A stretch of 64,000 nt of DNA from Marthasterias glacialis (Eukaryota > Echinodermata > Asteroidea > Forcipulatida > Asteriidae): the NCBI GenBank assembly GCA_911728455.2, contig OU452233.1, positions 19,618,426-19,682,425 on the forward strand, read 5' to 3'. Under the pieces are notes generated by a model. It was not told the origin of the DNA. It searched no databases and worked only from the letters and a program-made list of their open reading frames with translations. The position numbers and the translations under genes are program-made. Of the stretch, positions 1 through 13,289 are shown in pieces. How positions within the stretch are numbered: the stretch's first letter is position 1; the number at the start of each line of letters is the position of its first letter.

Positions 1-248
1 TTGTAAAATCAAAACAAATCTCTACAAATATTCAGAATGTCCTTGGTAAGACAGTGCAAAATAACATTTCTTTTCTCTATGGGAGGTTGAGATCAGTATG
101 AGCAAAATATCAAATAAGGTTTACATTGAAGTGCAAGTCTGTTTATCTCAGGTAAACCAATGTTAAAAATCTGTACAAAATTATTCATGCTGTTAATTAA
201 GTCCAATGGGTATTGCATTGTGATACTATTAATCAATAGGAAACATCA

Positions 249-267
249 ACAGCCCCCTCTGTTGGTG
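249..267 (-). promoter_or_regulatory. CTCF-like motif
   Basis: The minus strand reads CACCAACAGAGGGGGCTGT, close to the bilaterian CTCF core (CCASYAGRGGGC). The match was made by eye. One strong-looking motif in 64 kb can arise by chance, and occupancy is unknown. Confidence 0.3.
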
Positions 268-2710
268 AAACTTGGTAAGTATCTGCAGGTAAGTATAGGT
301 TGATAAACTAACATACATTGTAGCCATGCCCGAACACTGTACTAGGAGTCAACTCCAGAGAGATCTGGGGTCAGGCATTTCTCTCTGGGTTGGAGGTATT
401 TAAATGTCATCACCAGCTGATGGAATAAGCTTTTTTTTAACAGCGTCTGTTGAAAGGTTAATTATCGACCATTTTCTTTGGTTTTGTGTTTTGTTTTTAA
501 TATTGATACATGTAAGTCAATTGTCTGTTATTGTACATGTAGCTTCACTGGAAACCTTAACCAGGAGAAGTGAAGAGTTCTGTTAACAGCCCAATGGTTA
601 AGATATGTACCTTTGGAATTAGTGCAATTAATGATTTACACAGCAGTGCACATCTGCCAATTATGTGACAAAGTCAAAAGATTAGAGTCTTTAATTTTGA
701 CATAATTGAAAATGCAGAAACTCCACTTAGTACTTACATGCACAGACACTTACTATAAATCACAAATAATTACTAGTAAAGAGACTAATACAGGAAAATA
801 AATTGGTTCTTTAACTTTTAAATGTAAGTTAAAAAATAATGCATTGAATGAAAAGATAGTGTAGTATTGGCAAAATTGATACCATCTGCACAAAAATGCA
901 CACAGACTCTTTTGAGTTTATGGCCTCAACCAATATGAAATCATGACGTTTGATGTGTGTAGTCAGCTGTATTTGAATCAGTCTCCAAGTCTTAAAATTA
1001 AACCTCCTGTATCGGTCAATCAAAACGCCATTCTTCCAAGTCTCCCACTGGCCTCATCACATAAAAAAAACCTCTTTGCATTTCCAACTTGAGTTCCCAT
1101 GCTGTGAAGTATCTTGGTTTTATATCTCCTTAGCGTGTGTAACATAAGTACATAACACATTAATGTTACATCTAGGACAGGGAAGCAGGTCTGCTCCTAT
1201 TTTTATTACAGCGACCAGCGTGAGAAGAATTGAATAATCTGAGGTTATTTGATGATTTATTTGAAATCAGAGATGGGGGTAATTTGATTTTAATTTCCCA
1301 CTAGGCACTGCACCTGTCTATGTATTATATATACATACTTGTACATACTGTATGTACATGGACATGTAGTTTTCGATATGCAAACTATTTTTACTTTAGT
1401 TTTTATTGATCAATTGCACTTTGAATTGTACCAATTTGAAAACATACTTAAGTTTATTCAGCTTGTTTGAAAGTTTTCCTTATACATGTCAATTTTTGTT
1501 TTGTTAAAGGTAAACAAAACTTGGCTTTGTCTTGTTTGTTAAAACAGCAATCATTTTATGAAATGATACTCAATCATGGATTAGTTATAATGTTCGATTT
1601 ATACATTGTTTCCAAGTGAGTAATGGAAGGTTCTTTCATTGGAATACAATACTAGATGCTGTTATTTTCTAGGAAAAATTAATAAGGATCAGTAGGTTTG
1701 TTGTGACTTAATTTGCAACATTTACAAATAAGTTATTTGTTGCCAGTTTTTATGAATTTTGAAATGATTTTTGCCACAAATTAAACATTTCATTTCATGT
1801 GTGTGACACATTTAGATGACATCGGAGGCATCTGTGCTCGATGTGGTTTTTGTTCAAGTTGTAAATGACCTCTATCCATTGACAAATAATGCCAACCCTA
1901 TGTCATAATTTGCTTGAAATTTCAGTCTGTGGTCCTTTCTCCATGGTACACAAGTATGTTATGTGTGTTTGTATTGGCCTTGGAAGTGTCTGTCTTCACA
2001 TGTGTGGGTTGTAAGTTAAATTTAAATTCACCTTCTCTTTGGATAATTGAAACCATCCCCACAGACATATGTCTCCATTATATTAAATAGTCTCTACTAT
2101 TTTAAGATCAAGGTTTGCCAGTCCATTCTTAATATAAACACCCACAAATTAAACCACATTTATTCATAGGTACATTCCAATGGAATCTCTAAACGTGTTC
2201 ATCCCCACAAATGTTCTTACCCTGCCATTAATTTATGTCTTATCCTAGAAGACCCATAACTGGACCCGCCATTTATCTTAGTGTTAGGAGACAGTGCTGA
2301 CTCACTCGCGGGATTTTTTTTGGTTGATAATTAGTAACCTTTGCTAGAGATGATTGCCAACTGGCAATGGTTGGAATTCCCACAGAGAGTAAGGCAAGGA
2401 TACATGAAGTTTCTTAAAGGAGGTGTACATCATTGGTGAAATTCCACACCACAGTCAGACTTGAGTCTAATAATTTCAGCATTATGCCCAAGCAAACCTG
2501 TGTAGCTGTTTTCATATACTATTAACTGTTGTTGCTGAGTCTAGTTTCAAACCAGTTGTTCTCCTTTAAGGTGAAGACAATTTTTGAGTTCAATAAATAA
2601 GCCCATTAATCAATGGATGATTTTCTCTGGGCCCTGTTAAATGTGAATGGATACTATAAATGTCAACAGAGTAGCATCCTCCTCCAATCAATGCAGAAAT
2701 AAAAGGCTGC

Positions 2711-2839
2711 CCAGTTCATACTTAACACAAAAGCAAATGCGAAGTGAGTTAATAATAATTTAATTCAGTACGCACCGTTTTTTAATTATGACGTAAAAAA
2801 TTTGCTTCGCTTTGGCAATTTGCGTGAAGTATGAACCGG
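2711..2839. mobile_element. Short inverted-repeat element (MITE-like)
   Basis: The left end (AGTTCATACTT...AAAGCAAATGCGAAG) and the reverse complement of the right end (GGTTCATACTT...CCAAAGCGAAG) match over roughly 35 bases with small gaps, around a ~55-base AT-rich core. The element is too short to encode a protein. It resembles a non-autonomous DNA transposon or a foldback. No clear target-site duplication is visible at the flanks, so the family cannot be named. Confidence 0.55.
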
Positions 2840-3892
2840 ATCTAAGACACAAGCAAGTCTTAGGACACATTGTGATGCTTCACATTGTGCAGTGAAAATG
2901 GGACAGTACAGCATCTTTAAGACATTGAAGCAAGATGATACAATTGGTTCAGCTTACAACCAATGAACTTTACCATCTTGGAGTTTGTTCACCCAGTAAT
3001 AGAAGGCACATATACATGTATGTACACACACATACTCATGGCTTACATTCTTCTATGTGTTGTATACCATCTCCCTATGGATGTTGAATGATATTGTGGG
3101 CTATGTAATTAAATAATAATTAGCTGTCAACTGACACCTTTGCTACTGTGAAAAGCCCCAGATACCTAATGGTACAATGTACATAAAGTACACAAACACT
3201 TCACTTGTGTGTAAGTTCATGAATATTGCAGAAGTTTTTACCCTAGGGTTTAATGCTGTTGGACTTGTTTTATTCCAGTTGAGAGAGAGAGTGTCCAATT
3301 AATGATTGGGTATAAGCACAATTGAGATAATTAGGGTATGAGTTTTTTTTTGAGTTTAATATTGTGAAGGAGTCGTTAATGAAAGAGGTGTAAGAGGGTT
3401 CCAGTGAGGATAAAAATATCACATTAGGATGGATTTAGACGCGATATTAACCTACTGTCATTGTGTTATGTTCAAATAAAGTATTTAGATCAAAAACAGA
3501 TTAGAAATAAGGAGGTGTAGACTTAAAACTGGGCCCAATTTCAAAGAAGCTAAGCTCAACAAAATTGTGCTTACCAGAATAATGTTACCGGCCAAAATAC
3601 CGTGTCACATGTACCCACTGTGACTGGTATTCTGCTCATTCTTGCTTAGCCTGATCCTGTACCCTCGTTTTCAAATTTCAATGCCTGATAAATAAGGCCT
3701 TGGGGTTTTTGACCTGCATATTGTACAGTAGAGATTGATTTTGCTCTTTCATGGAATTCAGACTGTCAGATGACTTGGGCACACAGACTTCAAGACATCA
3801 AGACTGCCATACAGACTGAACTCTTTATGAACTGTCTTAATTAAATGTAAATTCTTAAATGGCGTGCGTTTCTTGTCTGGGCTCATGCATGG

Positions 3893-3909
3893 CTATAAGA
3901 GGGCGCTAT
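3893..3909 (+). promoter_or_regulatory. CTCF-like motif
   Basis: CTATAAGAGGGCGCTAT contains the AGRGGGCGCTA half of the CTCF consensus but lacks the upstream CCA part. By-eye match only. Confidence 0.25.
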
Positions 3910-4720
3910 TTGGGTAAAAATGGGGTTCACAGAAAAGCAACAAATTTAAAGTATTTATGATTTGACTCATTTTAACTTTTTAAATGTTAAATGTAAAATG
4001 AAATCAAGCATTGTGTTTAAAGTATGCAATTTCAAATAATGATTGATTGATTAATCCCCTAAAAAGTTAAATATTTTCAATTTTCTTGTTCCAGTCTTGC
4101 AGTCATTTTAAAGGTTGTTAATATTTTGGGCATATTTGTAAATCGCAACCGTAGCTTTTTTTCAACTAACACATTCTCAATTAGCTGGAAACTGTGATAA
4201 GATCTGACAAACCACTCACTCCATTGTGGATGAATAACTAATGGTTTTAACAACATGTTGTGCATATAGATTAGATGTTCTGGGATCCAAGAAGCATTGG
4301 TTCAGCCATAAGGAACACCTGATTATGTATTTTGAGGACTTGTTTATAAGTCTAGCGTCTACCGGACTCCGGAAATAATCCTGGAGGGGTTTGATCTAAA
4401 CACCATATGCACACTGTATAGTGACTGCTTGGAGTGGAAGAGAATGTTACATGAGAACATTGACATGGCTGCTACACTCTTGTGTTTAAGATGTCAGCAT
4501 AATTTACTTAAAGATGCTATTGAAGTACACATTGTGCATGTACCTATGTATTGTATATGTATGGTGGTTATGTACACAGAGCTATCATTGGATGTTATTG
4601 TCAAAGCTGTGGAGCCCAAAATCTAAGACCTGGAATTTCATCTTTGAGAGGGGAAGGCCATTTTCATTTTGCAATGGGCACTTCCATTGGGAAATTTAAA
4701 GTATATTGGAGACTTTTAAA

Positions 4721-5194
4721 GGGGCACCAAAGGCCAAGACTAGGGCAATGGAGGTCATGGCCTCCGTGGGGCACCAAAGGCCAAGACTAGGGCAATGGAG
4801 GTCATGGCCTCCAGGGGGGCACCAAAGGTCATGACTAGGGCAATGGAGGTCATGGCCTCCCAGGGGCACCAAAGGCCAAGACTAGGGCAATGGAGGTCAT
4901 GGCCTCCGTGGGGCACCAAAGGCCAAGACTAGGGCAATGGAGGTCATGGCCTTTGTGGGACACCAAAGGCCAAGACTAGGGCAATGGAGGTCATGGCCTC
5001 CAGGGGGGCACCAAAGGCCAAGACTAGGGCAATGGAGGTCATGGCCTCCGTGGGGCATCAAAGGCCAAGACTAGGGCAATGGAGGTCATGGCCTCCGTGG
5101 GGCATCAAAGGCCAAGACTAGGGCAATGGAGGTCATGGCCTCCGTGGGGCATCAAAGGCCAAGACTAGGGCAATGGAGGTCATGGCCTCTGTGG
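4721..5194. repeat. 47-bp minisatellite, 10 copies
   Basis: Ten head-to-tail copies begin with GGGGCACCAAAGGCCAAGAC and end with GGAGGTCATGGCCTCC, and consecutive starts (4721, 4768 and so on) are 47 bases apart. Copies differ by a few substitutions: CACC/CATC, CCAAG/TCATG, and the end GT/AG/CA of the unit. The GGAGG...CCTCC end is a near-palindrome, so each unit can form a small hairpin. A period of 47 is not a multiple of three, so the array cannot be a repeated in-frame peptide. GC content is clearly above the flanks. Confidence 0.95.
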
Positions 5195-6821
5195 CCTGTG
5201 TGTTATTTCAGGCCTGAAATCTTACCACACAGAAAAACTGCTCATGAGAAATGGTTTATCATCTAAAATGCCATGTCATTCACACTCTTATGACTTGTGT
5301 CCAGGTGTTTTTTTTCCTTCTAATTTTCCTATCAATTTAGAAAGCAAAGAGTCTACTCATATACATTGCACTGTATCCTTGAAGGAAAAGCCAAAAATAA
5401 TTCTTGCCTTTGGTTTACATAAAATTCAAGAATTTCACTAGTAAACTACAGGTATTTGCTATTTTGAAAAATGTTTGTGTGTGTATGTACATTTTTCTGT
5501 ACAACCTCCATCACTGCACTTTTTGTATAAATGGAAAGTTCTCAAACTGTCACACAAATCATAGACAAGTTTTAGATCAAAGCTGATGTTAAATGCTTTG
5601 GTTATTTGTCTTAGTGGGTTGGTAGTCAAACACTGCCGACACAAAACATTTGTTGTCAAATGTTTTCTCTTTATTTAAGTATTTTGATTTGTTGGGGCAT
5701 TTTGTGCAAAGACAAAACTGCATAGAAACAACACTTGCTAATGAAGCAGTTGTGTAGATGTGCACATTCATCCTGTGTTGCTTACATAGTACATACAAAC
5801 TGTAGATCACACTGTGTATACACACAAACTCATCTCCTGCAGTCTTGAAATACCGTATCCTGACAGAGCTGATGAATGTTTACGTTTGGAATGTCCTCTA
5901 GACCTGGGATGGAGGAGGAGTAAGACGTGATGTACAGACAGGACAGCCACATGAGGTAGTGTCATCATTTCTTGAGCTGTGATAAGACGTTAGCCATAAT
6001 ACTCACCTCATCATCTTGTCGTTTTTTATAGAATAACCTTTTATTTCTGCTCAGTGTTCCTTGAATTGTTCAGTTCAAGATGGAGTCCTGATGGCTAATG
6101 TTTCTTTAAGGACTCTGAAGCACTATTGGTTTTTTAGTGAAGAATGTTTTCTAGGACCATTGTTATTAACAAACACTTGGAATAGAGATGTACCCTATCG
6201 AAGTGAACCAGTTTTTGCAGTCTGTTTGCCGGTCCAGCTGTTTTCTTCTATAGTTATGTACAACACACAGCCAGGATCTATTTTTGGATGAGTAGTTAAG
6301 TGGAAGTTTATAAAACATCTGAAGTGCTGGAGAAACTCTTCTCGTCCTGCAGCGGAATATTTTTCTTTGGATGCTGTGACTTTATGGATCACTTTTGTCT
6401 CTGGGGATCGAAACTCATCTGTCATACTGACAGCTCTGAAGGGATTTTATCTGGATACCACGTCTCTTGGGGAAGAAGTCTTTGCTATTTGTTTGATTCA
6501 TAATTTGTTTCATTGATTATTTTGTGTCTCCCTCTTTGTACATGGAGATATAGGAGGCACAGTCTTCACAAATATACGATTATTCTTTCATTGAGAATGA
6601 CAGCTGTTAGAATTCAGAGATAAGTCACCATGTGGGTATTTCATTTCTCTAACCAAACTACAAGTCATTGTAAGTGATCTATCAAGATAGGAGTCAGACC
6701 TTGTTAAATCAGAGATGAAAAGTTTGTCAGGTTTTATATATAATGTATGCATTTTTTATATAGTATACTTGTGAGCATTGCGGACTATTTATTACATATC
6801 TATACGTACTCACAAATGAGA

Positions 6822-6846
6822 TTTTTTTTTTTTTTTTTTTTTTTTT
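6822..6846. repeat. Poly-T run (25)
   Basis: An uninterrupted run of 25 T. It could be the reverse-strand poly-A tail of an old retroposon, but no recognisable body adjoins it. Confidence 0.9.
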
Positions 6847-8375
6847 AACCCGAGGTTTATTTTGTGAGATTTTTATAAATTTTTGGGGAACAAAAGGTAG
6901 GCTTGATGTTTCTGTTTTACAATTGTTAACCTATAAGAAGTAAACCAAATATATTTAAGGTTTCTAGACTTTCAGTCACACATTAACATTTCTATAAGTG
7001 TACACTGACCATTCTTTAGTAAATCTACCTCACTTTTATTTTCTCACATTTTGAGGTTGGTAGCATCCACCTTAAATGAATTCCTCCTGCATACCTACTG
7101 AATTTGAACAGTTTAAAATGGTCTATGTCAAAGTTATGTTAAAGAAGATTAAATTGCAGGCCTGTATCTTGGCTTGATACATGAATTATTAGTATTTGGG
7201 CAGACAATGTGGCAACTTTTCTTCTTATCTTCAAAATGTCTATCCTGAGTTTTGGAAATTTAATTTGATGTTTGATAGATCAAAGACATTTGGACAATTA
7301 TTTAACAAAAATATTTTCCGTTCACTTTCCAAAGTGCACTGCAGAAACAGAGAAGATTTTTCCACTTGATTTTTATAAATAACTTACGCATTTCAACTGT
7401 CTCCGTGGTTACAATCACAGTCTCAAGAAAGAACTCATTATCTGTTCAGTTCATTTTCATCGATCTATAGATCGCTGGCAAAAAGAAAGCTCTGTGCACT
7501 CTATGGAAAGTATTGTGGTTGCCATGGTCATCCTCAAATCCTGTGGCACGCACTGGGTAATAGAAATGATTGTCATGGAAATAAGACTTTATTTTTACAA
7601 CTGATTGTTTGGACGATCAGTCGAGAGGTTTTCATGTCTGGGGCTCATTTGATTTGAAACTTATTATTGTGATAGCAACTTGGGATGTTTTGCCTGAGGG
7701 GATCTGAAATTTACATTGACGATGATCAGAGGTTTCTTGAGGTTTACAGTTTTGCTAAAACTGAAATTTAAGTCCGTGAGAAATGAAGTTGTACTCATAC
7801 AGAAATAAACATCTGTGGATTTTATTTTTAATAAGTTTATAGACATTTGAACCTTGGTCAATCACCACATGAAACTGAGATTATCAATTGATGTAATGTT
7901 TTCATCAATTTTACAGCCAAGAAAATGGGAAATTATTACCCAACTTGTACATCTTCATGACTGTTGAAATGTTACATACCTGTGTTTCAATCTCCTCAAA
8001 CTGAATATTGTTGAGAAGATCTGAAGCATTATTTGTATCTCTTTTATAATTTGGTTTGTTTACAAAATCTAAGAGCATTATGAAGATACGATAACCAGAG
8101 GGAGATGTGACCAACAAGCTTCAGGCCAAATGCCAAGGAAAGTCTTTGTGATGTGCTTTTTTAATCTTGTGTTCTACATACAAGCATTCTCTTTTGTGCC
8201 GTGTGCGGTCGTTAACCTATAATCTTATTTGGAGATTCTGACATCATCATGGTCACAAACATCTTGTCAGAGATGAAGACAACATCTTAAAAGTGTGCTC
8301 CTTAACGGCCCACTTGCCCGTCTCAACGCAATCTTAGAAAATTGCATCATGAATAATAAACAAGTTGGTGGTGGG

Positions 8376-8393
8376 ATGCTGTGTGAAGCATAG
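8376..8393 (+). other. Possible upstream ORF before candidate first exon
   Basis: An ATG at 8376 opens a five-codon frame closed by TAG at 8391-8393, eleven bases before the main ATG at 8405 and in a different frame. If the transcript starts upstream of 8376, ribosomes would meet this uORF first. The transcription start is unknown, so its presence in the mRNA is inferred. Confidence 0.25.
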
Positions 8394-8404
8394 GCTCAGG
8401 GGCC

Positions 8405-8542
8405 ATGGATAACATTTCCGTCAAGTCAAGGGACTCTGTTGGGTCGCTGTCGGAACCTGTGAAAATCCGCTGTTCATATATGAGGACAGCTCGAGAGAGG
8501 ATGAGGTTTGGAATCTTTGGACCACCGAGGAGGGTTTACAAA
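8405..8542 (+). CDS. dlg1: DLG candidate alternative first coding exon
   Basis: The frame opens with GCCATGG, an excellent Kozak context. An in-frame TGA at 8384-8386 supports this ATG as a true start rather than a read-through. The 46 codons (MDNISVKSRDSVGSLS... to ...GPPRRVYK) are rich in Ser and Arg and end exactly at a GTAGGT donor in phase 0. The next secure DLG exon (36958) has a phase-0 acceptor. Joining them gives RRVYK-QYHYPDED, parallel to the vertebrate junction TTKK-YRYQDED where alternative DLG N-termini are spliced on. Unlike the PSD-95 alpha N-terminus it has no CxC palmitoylation pair, only one Cys. No known domain was recognised. The structural fit is good, but I cannot prove transcription, and intron 1 would be 28.4 kb. 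Confidence 0.6.
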
Positions 8543-9240
8543 GTAGGTAATATCTCTCTTTCTCTTTGTATGATGTGTATGGTTGGGACAATATTAGAAG
8601 TATCTTAAGAACAATTTTCTGTTATGAGAAGGGATGGCTATGAAAGAAAAGAGTGAGTTGTTCATTGTATACCATGTAGTTTATGAATATTTGAAATGTT
8701 ATTGGTACCAAGGGATTATCTAACCCACAGTTACATATACTCGTAATATTCTGAAGATTTGGGAGATGCTTATTGTCACCTGTCCATGAGTGAAACTGTT
8801 TTGTTTTTTAGAGAGTAAACTGATCAAGTTCAGTATATGATTTGGTAAGTAGACAAAACTTGATCGATAACATATTCCACCTTGCTTTCCTTCTGTGAAA
8901 ACCTAGGTAACCAAACTGGGTCATGAATGATAAAGATTCTGTCACAGTTTATTTTTCTTTTCTACTTCCAACTGACAATAATAAACAGCAAATAAGAGGA
9001 TGGTATAAAAAATCCAACAAAACAATGAATGGTTTATACATGAAACCTTATTTTAAACAAGATGTAGTCACTAAATGTACAAAGACAATCCACACTTGTG
9101 ATGCAGATCATTGAGCATTTGTGTTACAAAGATAGCAGTGTATTCAAGACAAGGTCCATCATGTTTGCACCATGTTAAATGTGCAGTCTTTCCCTTTATA
9201 ATAATGTACACACATTGTTTTCAAAAAATGGCTCTCATGT

Positions 9241-9257
9241 GGCACATGAGGGCGCTA
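9241..9257 (+). promoter_or_regulatory. Weak CTCF-like motif
   Basis: GGCACATGAGGGCGCTA carries the GRGGGCGCTA core, but the spacing to the upstream CCA part is one base off the consensus. Low-confidence by-eye match. Confidence 0.15.
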
Positions 9258-12240
9258 TTGATATGCACCATGAAAAATCCCATTTATTTTTCAGTCTTTG
9301 TGTATTGTGTACATACATATTATGCACGATGCAATGTATGATAACTTGTGCATGTGACTACATGTACAACTGTGTGAAATGCACATTTTCAGATGTACAT
9401 GAATTTGCCCAAATACTAATGCATAACAGTTATTGCATTTATGTGATTTCCATTCAGGGCCTTGTTGAAGTGTTTGCATTGAACCAGATGAGTTGATATC
9501 GCTTAAACTGTTCTGTTATATCATTTGAATAGAGGGTAAAGAGTACATTCATTTCAATTCTCAAGGTTTCAAGAAACAAAAAAAAAATGATACGAAGAAA
9601 CTAGAAGTAGTTTCAAGTTTTGTTTTCCTTTTTTGAAGTTAGCTTTTTTGGTAGTCTGTGTAAACAGTGCATTTAAGCACAAAATTACAGACAGAAATGT
9701 TCCTCATTGTGGTTTGTACATGTACATGATTACAAGTCAAATAGATCAAAAATACATTTTTTCCCCTTCAGATAATTTTTTAGCTTATAACTACTTCATT
9801 CAAATTTGCCCATTTGAAATTCATACAAACCTAAAGAGCGGCTGATTGGTGGATTTAATTTACCACTGAGGTACAATTTTGTTCATATTGTGATTGAATT
9901 GTCAAATGTTAACTGCCAATTACTGCACATAATGAGTTTTATGACAGTATGGTGTATGCATGCCAGTTCTGATACATCCTTAGGTTCACCATACATGTTA
10001 TCATGTAGCTATGCTGACATTGTCATGTACTGATTCAAATTGTGTAGAACTGATTCTGATAAGTAATTGTTATTTTAGTGGAGCCTTGGGTCTATGTGAA
10101 AGGTGAGGCTGTTACCTGATGAAATGTACAAAGATGTTTTGGACATCAAGCCATGATATTTATCTAGAGCTGTAATAATTGAAGGAGAAGTAAGGACCCT
10201 TTGTGAAGTCTCTTGACATTTTTATTGACCAGAAAAATGACATTTAATACTATAGGGCCTATGTAGATCTAATTAAAAGACACCATCATAATTCCGTTTC
10301 TTTCCTGTATATTTTTCCTTACTATTCTATGATTCATTATTTAAAGTGAAACTTAATTTCCCTTAGTAAATTCAACCTAAAAAGTGCAGACAAAACAGAC
10401 GTGGCAATTTGATATTTTTGGGTAAGTCTATTTCATTGGAACCTAATTCCACCTGGGACCAGTTCCTGTCAATATTCCAGGGTTCTTTAAGTCAACACTC
10501 CATCTATGAATGGAGTCCGTAGTCAGACCTCAAAGGCTACAAATAGAAAGGGTTATCAATGCATAATGCATTCTCATAGAATATGCCATACAAAATTATG
10601 CTACCAGGGGTTTTATTGTGTGAGTATTAGTAAAGCATGGTTGAGATGACACTGCATAGCATATGCACACTTGGCTTGATAATGAGGCAGAAATAACACT
10701 AAACCAAGCTTTGAAAATATTAAATGTGTAATGTTTAGAGAGTGTCATGCTGTACATGTTTACATGTACGCTGAGAATCAATTTTAGGTTTCACTTTTTT
10801 AATGACAAACTCATGTATTATCAAATTTTGCTCTTCAGTTTATTGAAGAAAAATGTTATGTTTGCCATGTTGTATTTTCATTGTTGTCTAATAATTGTTG
10901 TTATTTGCTGGTTGAAGCAATAATGAAAACTTCCAACCTCTGTTTGGTGGAAACATTTTGAATAGGATAAGAACACAATGGCAACACTCCGTTACAACCC
11001 CTGCCCCTACCTGCACTTTAAATGAATGTAAACATTTTGCACTCTGAAAACTTTCAGAAGTTCTGATATAATTTTATTTTATGGACTAGAAAAAAGACAC
11101 CTGTCTCAACCATTATACACCACTGTATGGTAAAACACACTGTAGTCTCCATTTATGTGATTCAGCAACCATGACAGGGTCATGTCAAAGGTCAATTTCA
11201 AGGTCACATTGGCAAGATTCCATGAGTGAGAATCTGTATAAATATCATAGCAGTGTATGCGCTACAGGTAGTCAGCTGCATAAACCCCCAAGCGTTTAAC
11301 TGCTTCATGTTACAGAGTTTGACACCACTGCATTTCTCAACGTACTTACGTAGACTCTTTTGAAATTCTCTCAGGGATCCAGGAGTAGTTTGTCATTGAA
11401 TTTATTTTTTATTCGGTTGGATTTTGTGGTGGACGATGTCTACAGGTTTCACTGCCAGGAGGATCTTTCCAAATGGAGTTAACGTGAGTTAAGAGTGTCA
11501 GCAACAAGTCTTGTAATGTATGTGTATCCTCCCCCTCCCCAACCCGCCATGTAACGTCTAAAAGTCAGGCTTATTTGAAACATGACTTGTAGAGGTTAAA
11601 CATTTGCTTTAATTGTTTGCGTTTTATCAAACCTTGTGATGAGTGTCAAGTACAGAATGGATGGTAGTTAATGTAGTTGTAAGTAATCATTCAAATTCAA
11701 AAGCAAAGATGGATACATTACCCAGTTGTCTTGAAAATGTTGAGTGAACCTTTGAATGAGAAAAACAGGAAGAAAGTTTTTTTTCCTGTTTAATGTAATA
11801 TTTACAACATAATAAAGGCCACATACCTGTAGGAATTTGCAGTGTTTGATCACAGTACACATTTCTGAAATCAGGAATGATTTAAATGTAAAATCTGAAT
11901 GTACTCTGTATATTGTTTACATTAACTCAGTCCAATTCTAGTAACTTGTAGAAGCATAGTTTTATACTGTTCAACCTCCCCCCTAGTCTCGCCCCCCTGA
12001 GCTCAGCCCTACTCACCTTACCGACTAGTGAAGTTGTTAAATTCTGAAACATCACACCACTTTCACTGTTTCCCTTAAGAAACTGCTTGAGCATTCATGT
12101 TATTACTATGCACGCAGTATGTTCATGGAGTGTTTCCTGTCGTTGAATGTGACTCAAAGCGGGGGTCTAATGTCTGAAGGATTTAATGTCTAATGAGGAA
12201 GCTAAGATTCATAGTCTTGTTTTAAAGAGGCTGTTATAAT

Positions 12241-12998
12241 AGACCGATTGCGCGACCAATGTGTCATCACGTGACCTATTGTGGGTACTACATCACCTGA
12301 GCTGATGGCAAAGTACATGCAAATACATGCTGTGACTGACAGAGTCACACCAAAAGTCCCCTTTTGGGAGTAATAACACAGTTACTAAGCTATTTTATTA
12401 AAGTTGTATGTTGTGACATTGATATTAATCACATACTGCAACTGTTTTATAAACTACCAGTATTCTACTACAAAAGAAGTTTATTTTGAGTTATGCGCTA
12501 CTGGCGTCGGACGACTATGTAGCCACCCGCCTGTTATTTTGTTTGTAATGTAGTCCTAAATCACTGTAAAAAGGGTAAAGAACGTTGGAAAAGTGAGCAT
12601 TTATACCTAGCCTTGCGAAATTTCAAAAAGGCAAAGGAATCACACAATTTTTGGAAAGCAATTTCTTTGGATGATTGAGTTTAAAAACTTTGAAATTCTT
12701 GTGTTGAAAAGTGTGTAATTGCGGTCGTCTGGCCTAATCATCGTGCACATTTATACGTTACTTGTACAATTTCCAAGACTTGCTGGAACTGTCCTTATTG
12801 GCTTTATTCAGCCACACGAAGGTCTCTGGTACAAACTCTGGAATAATTTTTACAGATTTCGAGAAAGAAAAGCATTGAACGAATAAACCAATGGAACAAT
12901 CAGCATGTACCGTACCGCACTTTCCTATGGAGGACGTTGTGTTTGTTTACATTTAATACCCACAATAGGTCATGTGACGCGGGTCGCGTAATTGGTCT
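12241..12998. mobile_element. Non-autonomous TIR DNA transposon, copy 1
   Basis: This 758-base element has terminal inverted repeats of about 45 bases. The left end begins AGACCGATTGCGCGACC and contains CACGTGACCTATTGTGGGTA; the reverse complement of the right end begins AGACCAATTACGCGACC and contains CATGTGACCTATTGTGGGTA. The body aligns colinearly with the copy at 18490-19273 in the same orientation, with many substitutions and small indels. No intact transposase is present, so it is non-autonomous. I could not find a convincing target-site duplication, so the superfamily stays open. Confidence 0.85.
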
Positions 12999-13268
12999 AT
13001 TCTGGGTAACAATCAAATAAGAATTTCAAATTTCACATTATTGATAAGTTCATCAGTTAACCTGAGAAACATTCCAGCATGAAGTTATCAAATTTAGAGA
13101 ATGATAGAGTTGAATATGCAAAGTTCAATGAAACTATCAAGAACATAAAAAAAAATCATGTAACAGCAGAATAGATTCTTTTAATGATTGAGTATTGTGA
13201 TAAAATAGTCTCAGGTTAAGTGTCTATAAAGTCAATTGATTTGATGACAAAAAAACCCCCAAAATAAA

Positions 13269-13289
13269 ACACACACACACACACACACA
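13269..13289. repeat. (CA)n microsatellite
   Basis: About ten uninterrupted CA dinucleotides. Confidence 0.95.

Larger units (their letters stand above)
1..8404. other. Upstream non-coding region
   Basis: No exon or recognisable protein could be supported here. The stretch is AT-rich single-copy-looking DNA with a short inverted-repeat element (2711-2839), a 47-bp minisatellite (4721-5194), a 25-T run (6822-6846) and scattered CTCF-like motifs. It could be promoter-distal sequence, or an intron of longer DLG isoforms whose L27-domain exons lie to the left; the sequence does not decide. Open frames of 60-80 codons on both strands lack any recognisable motif. Confidence 0.6.
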
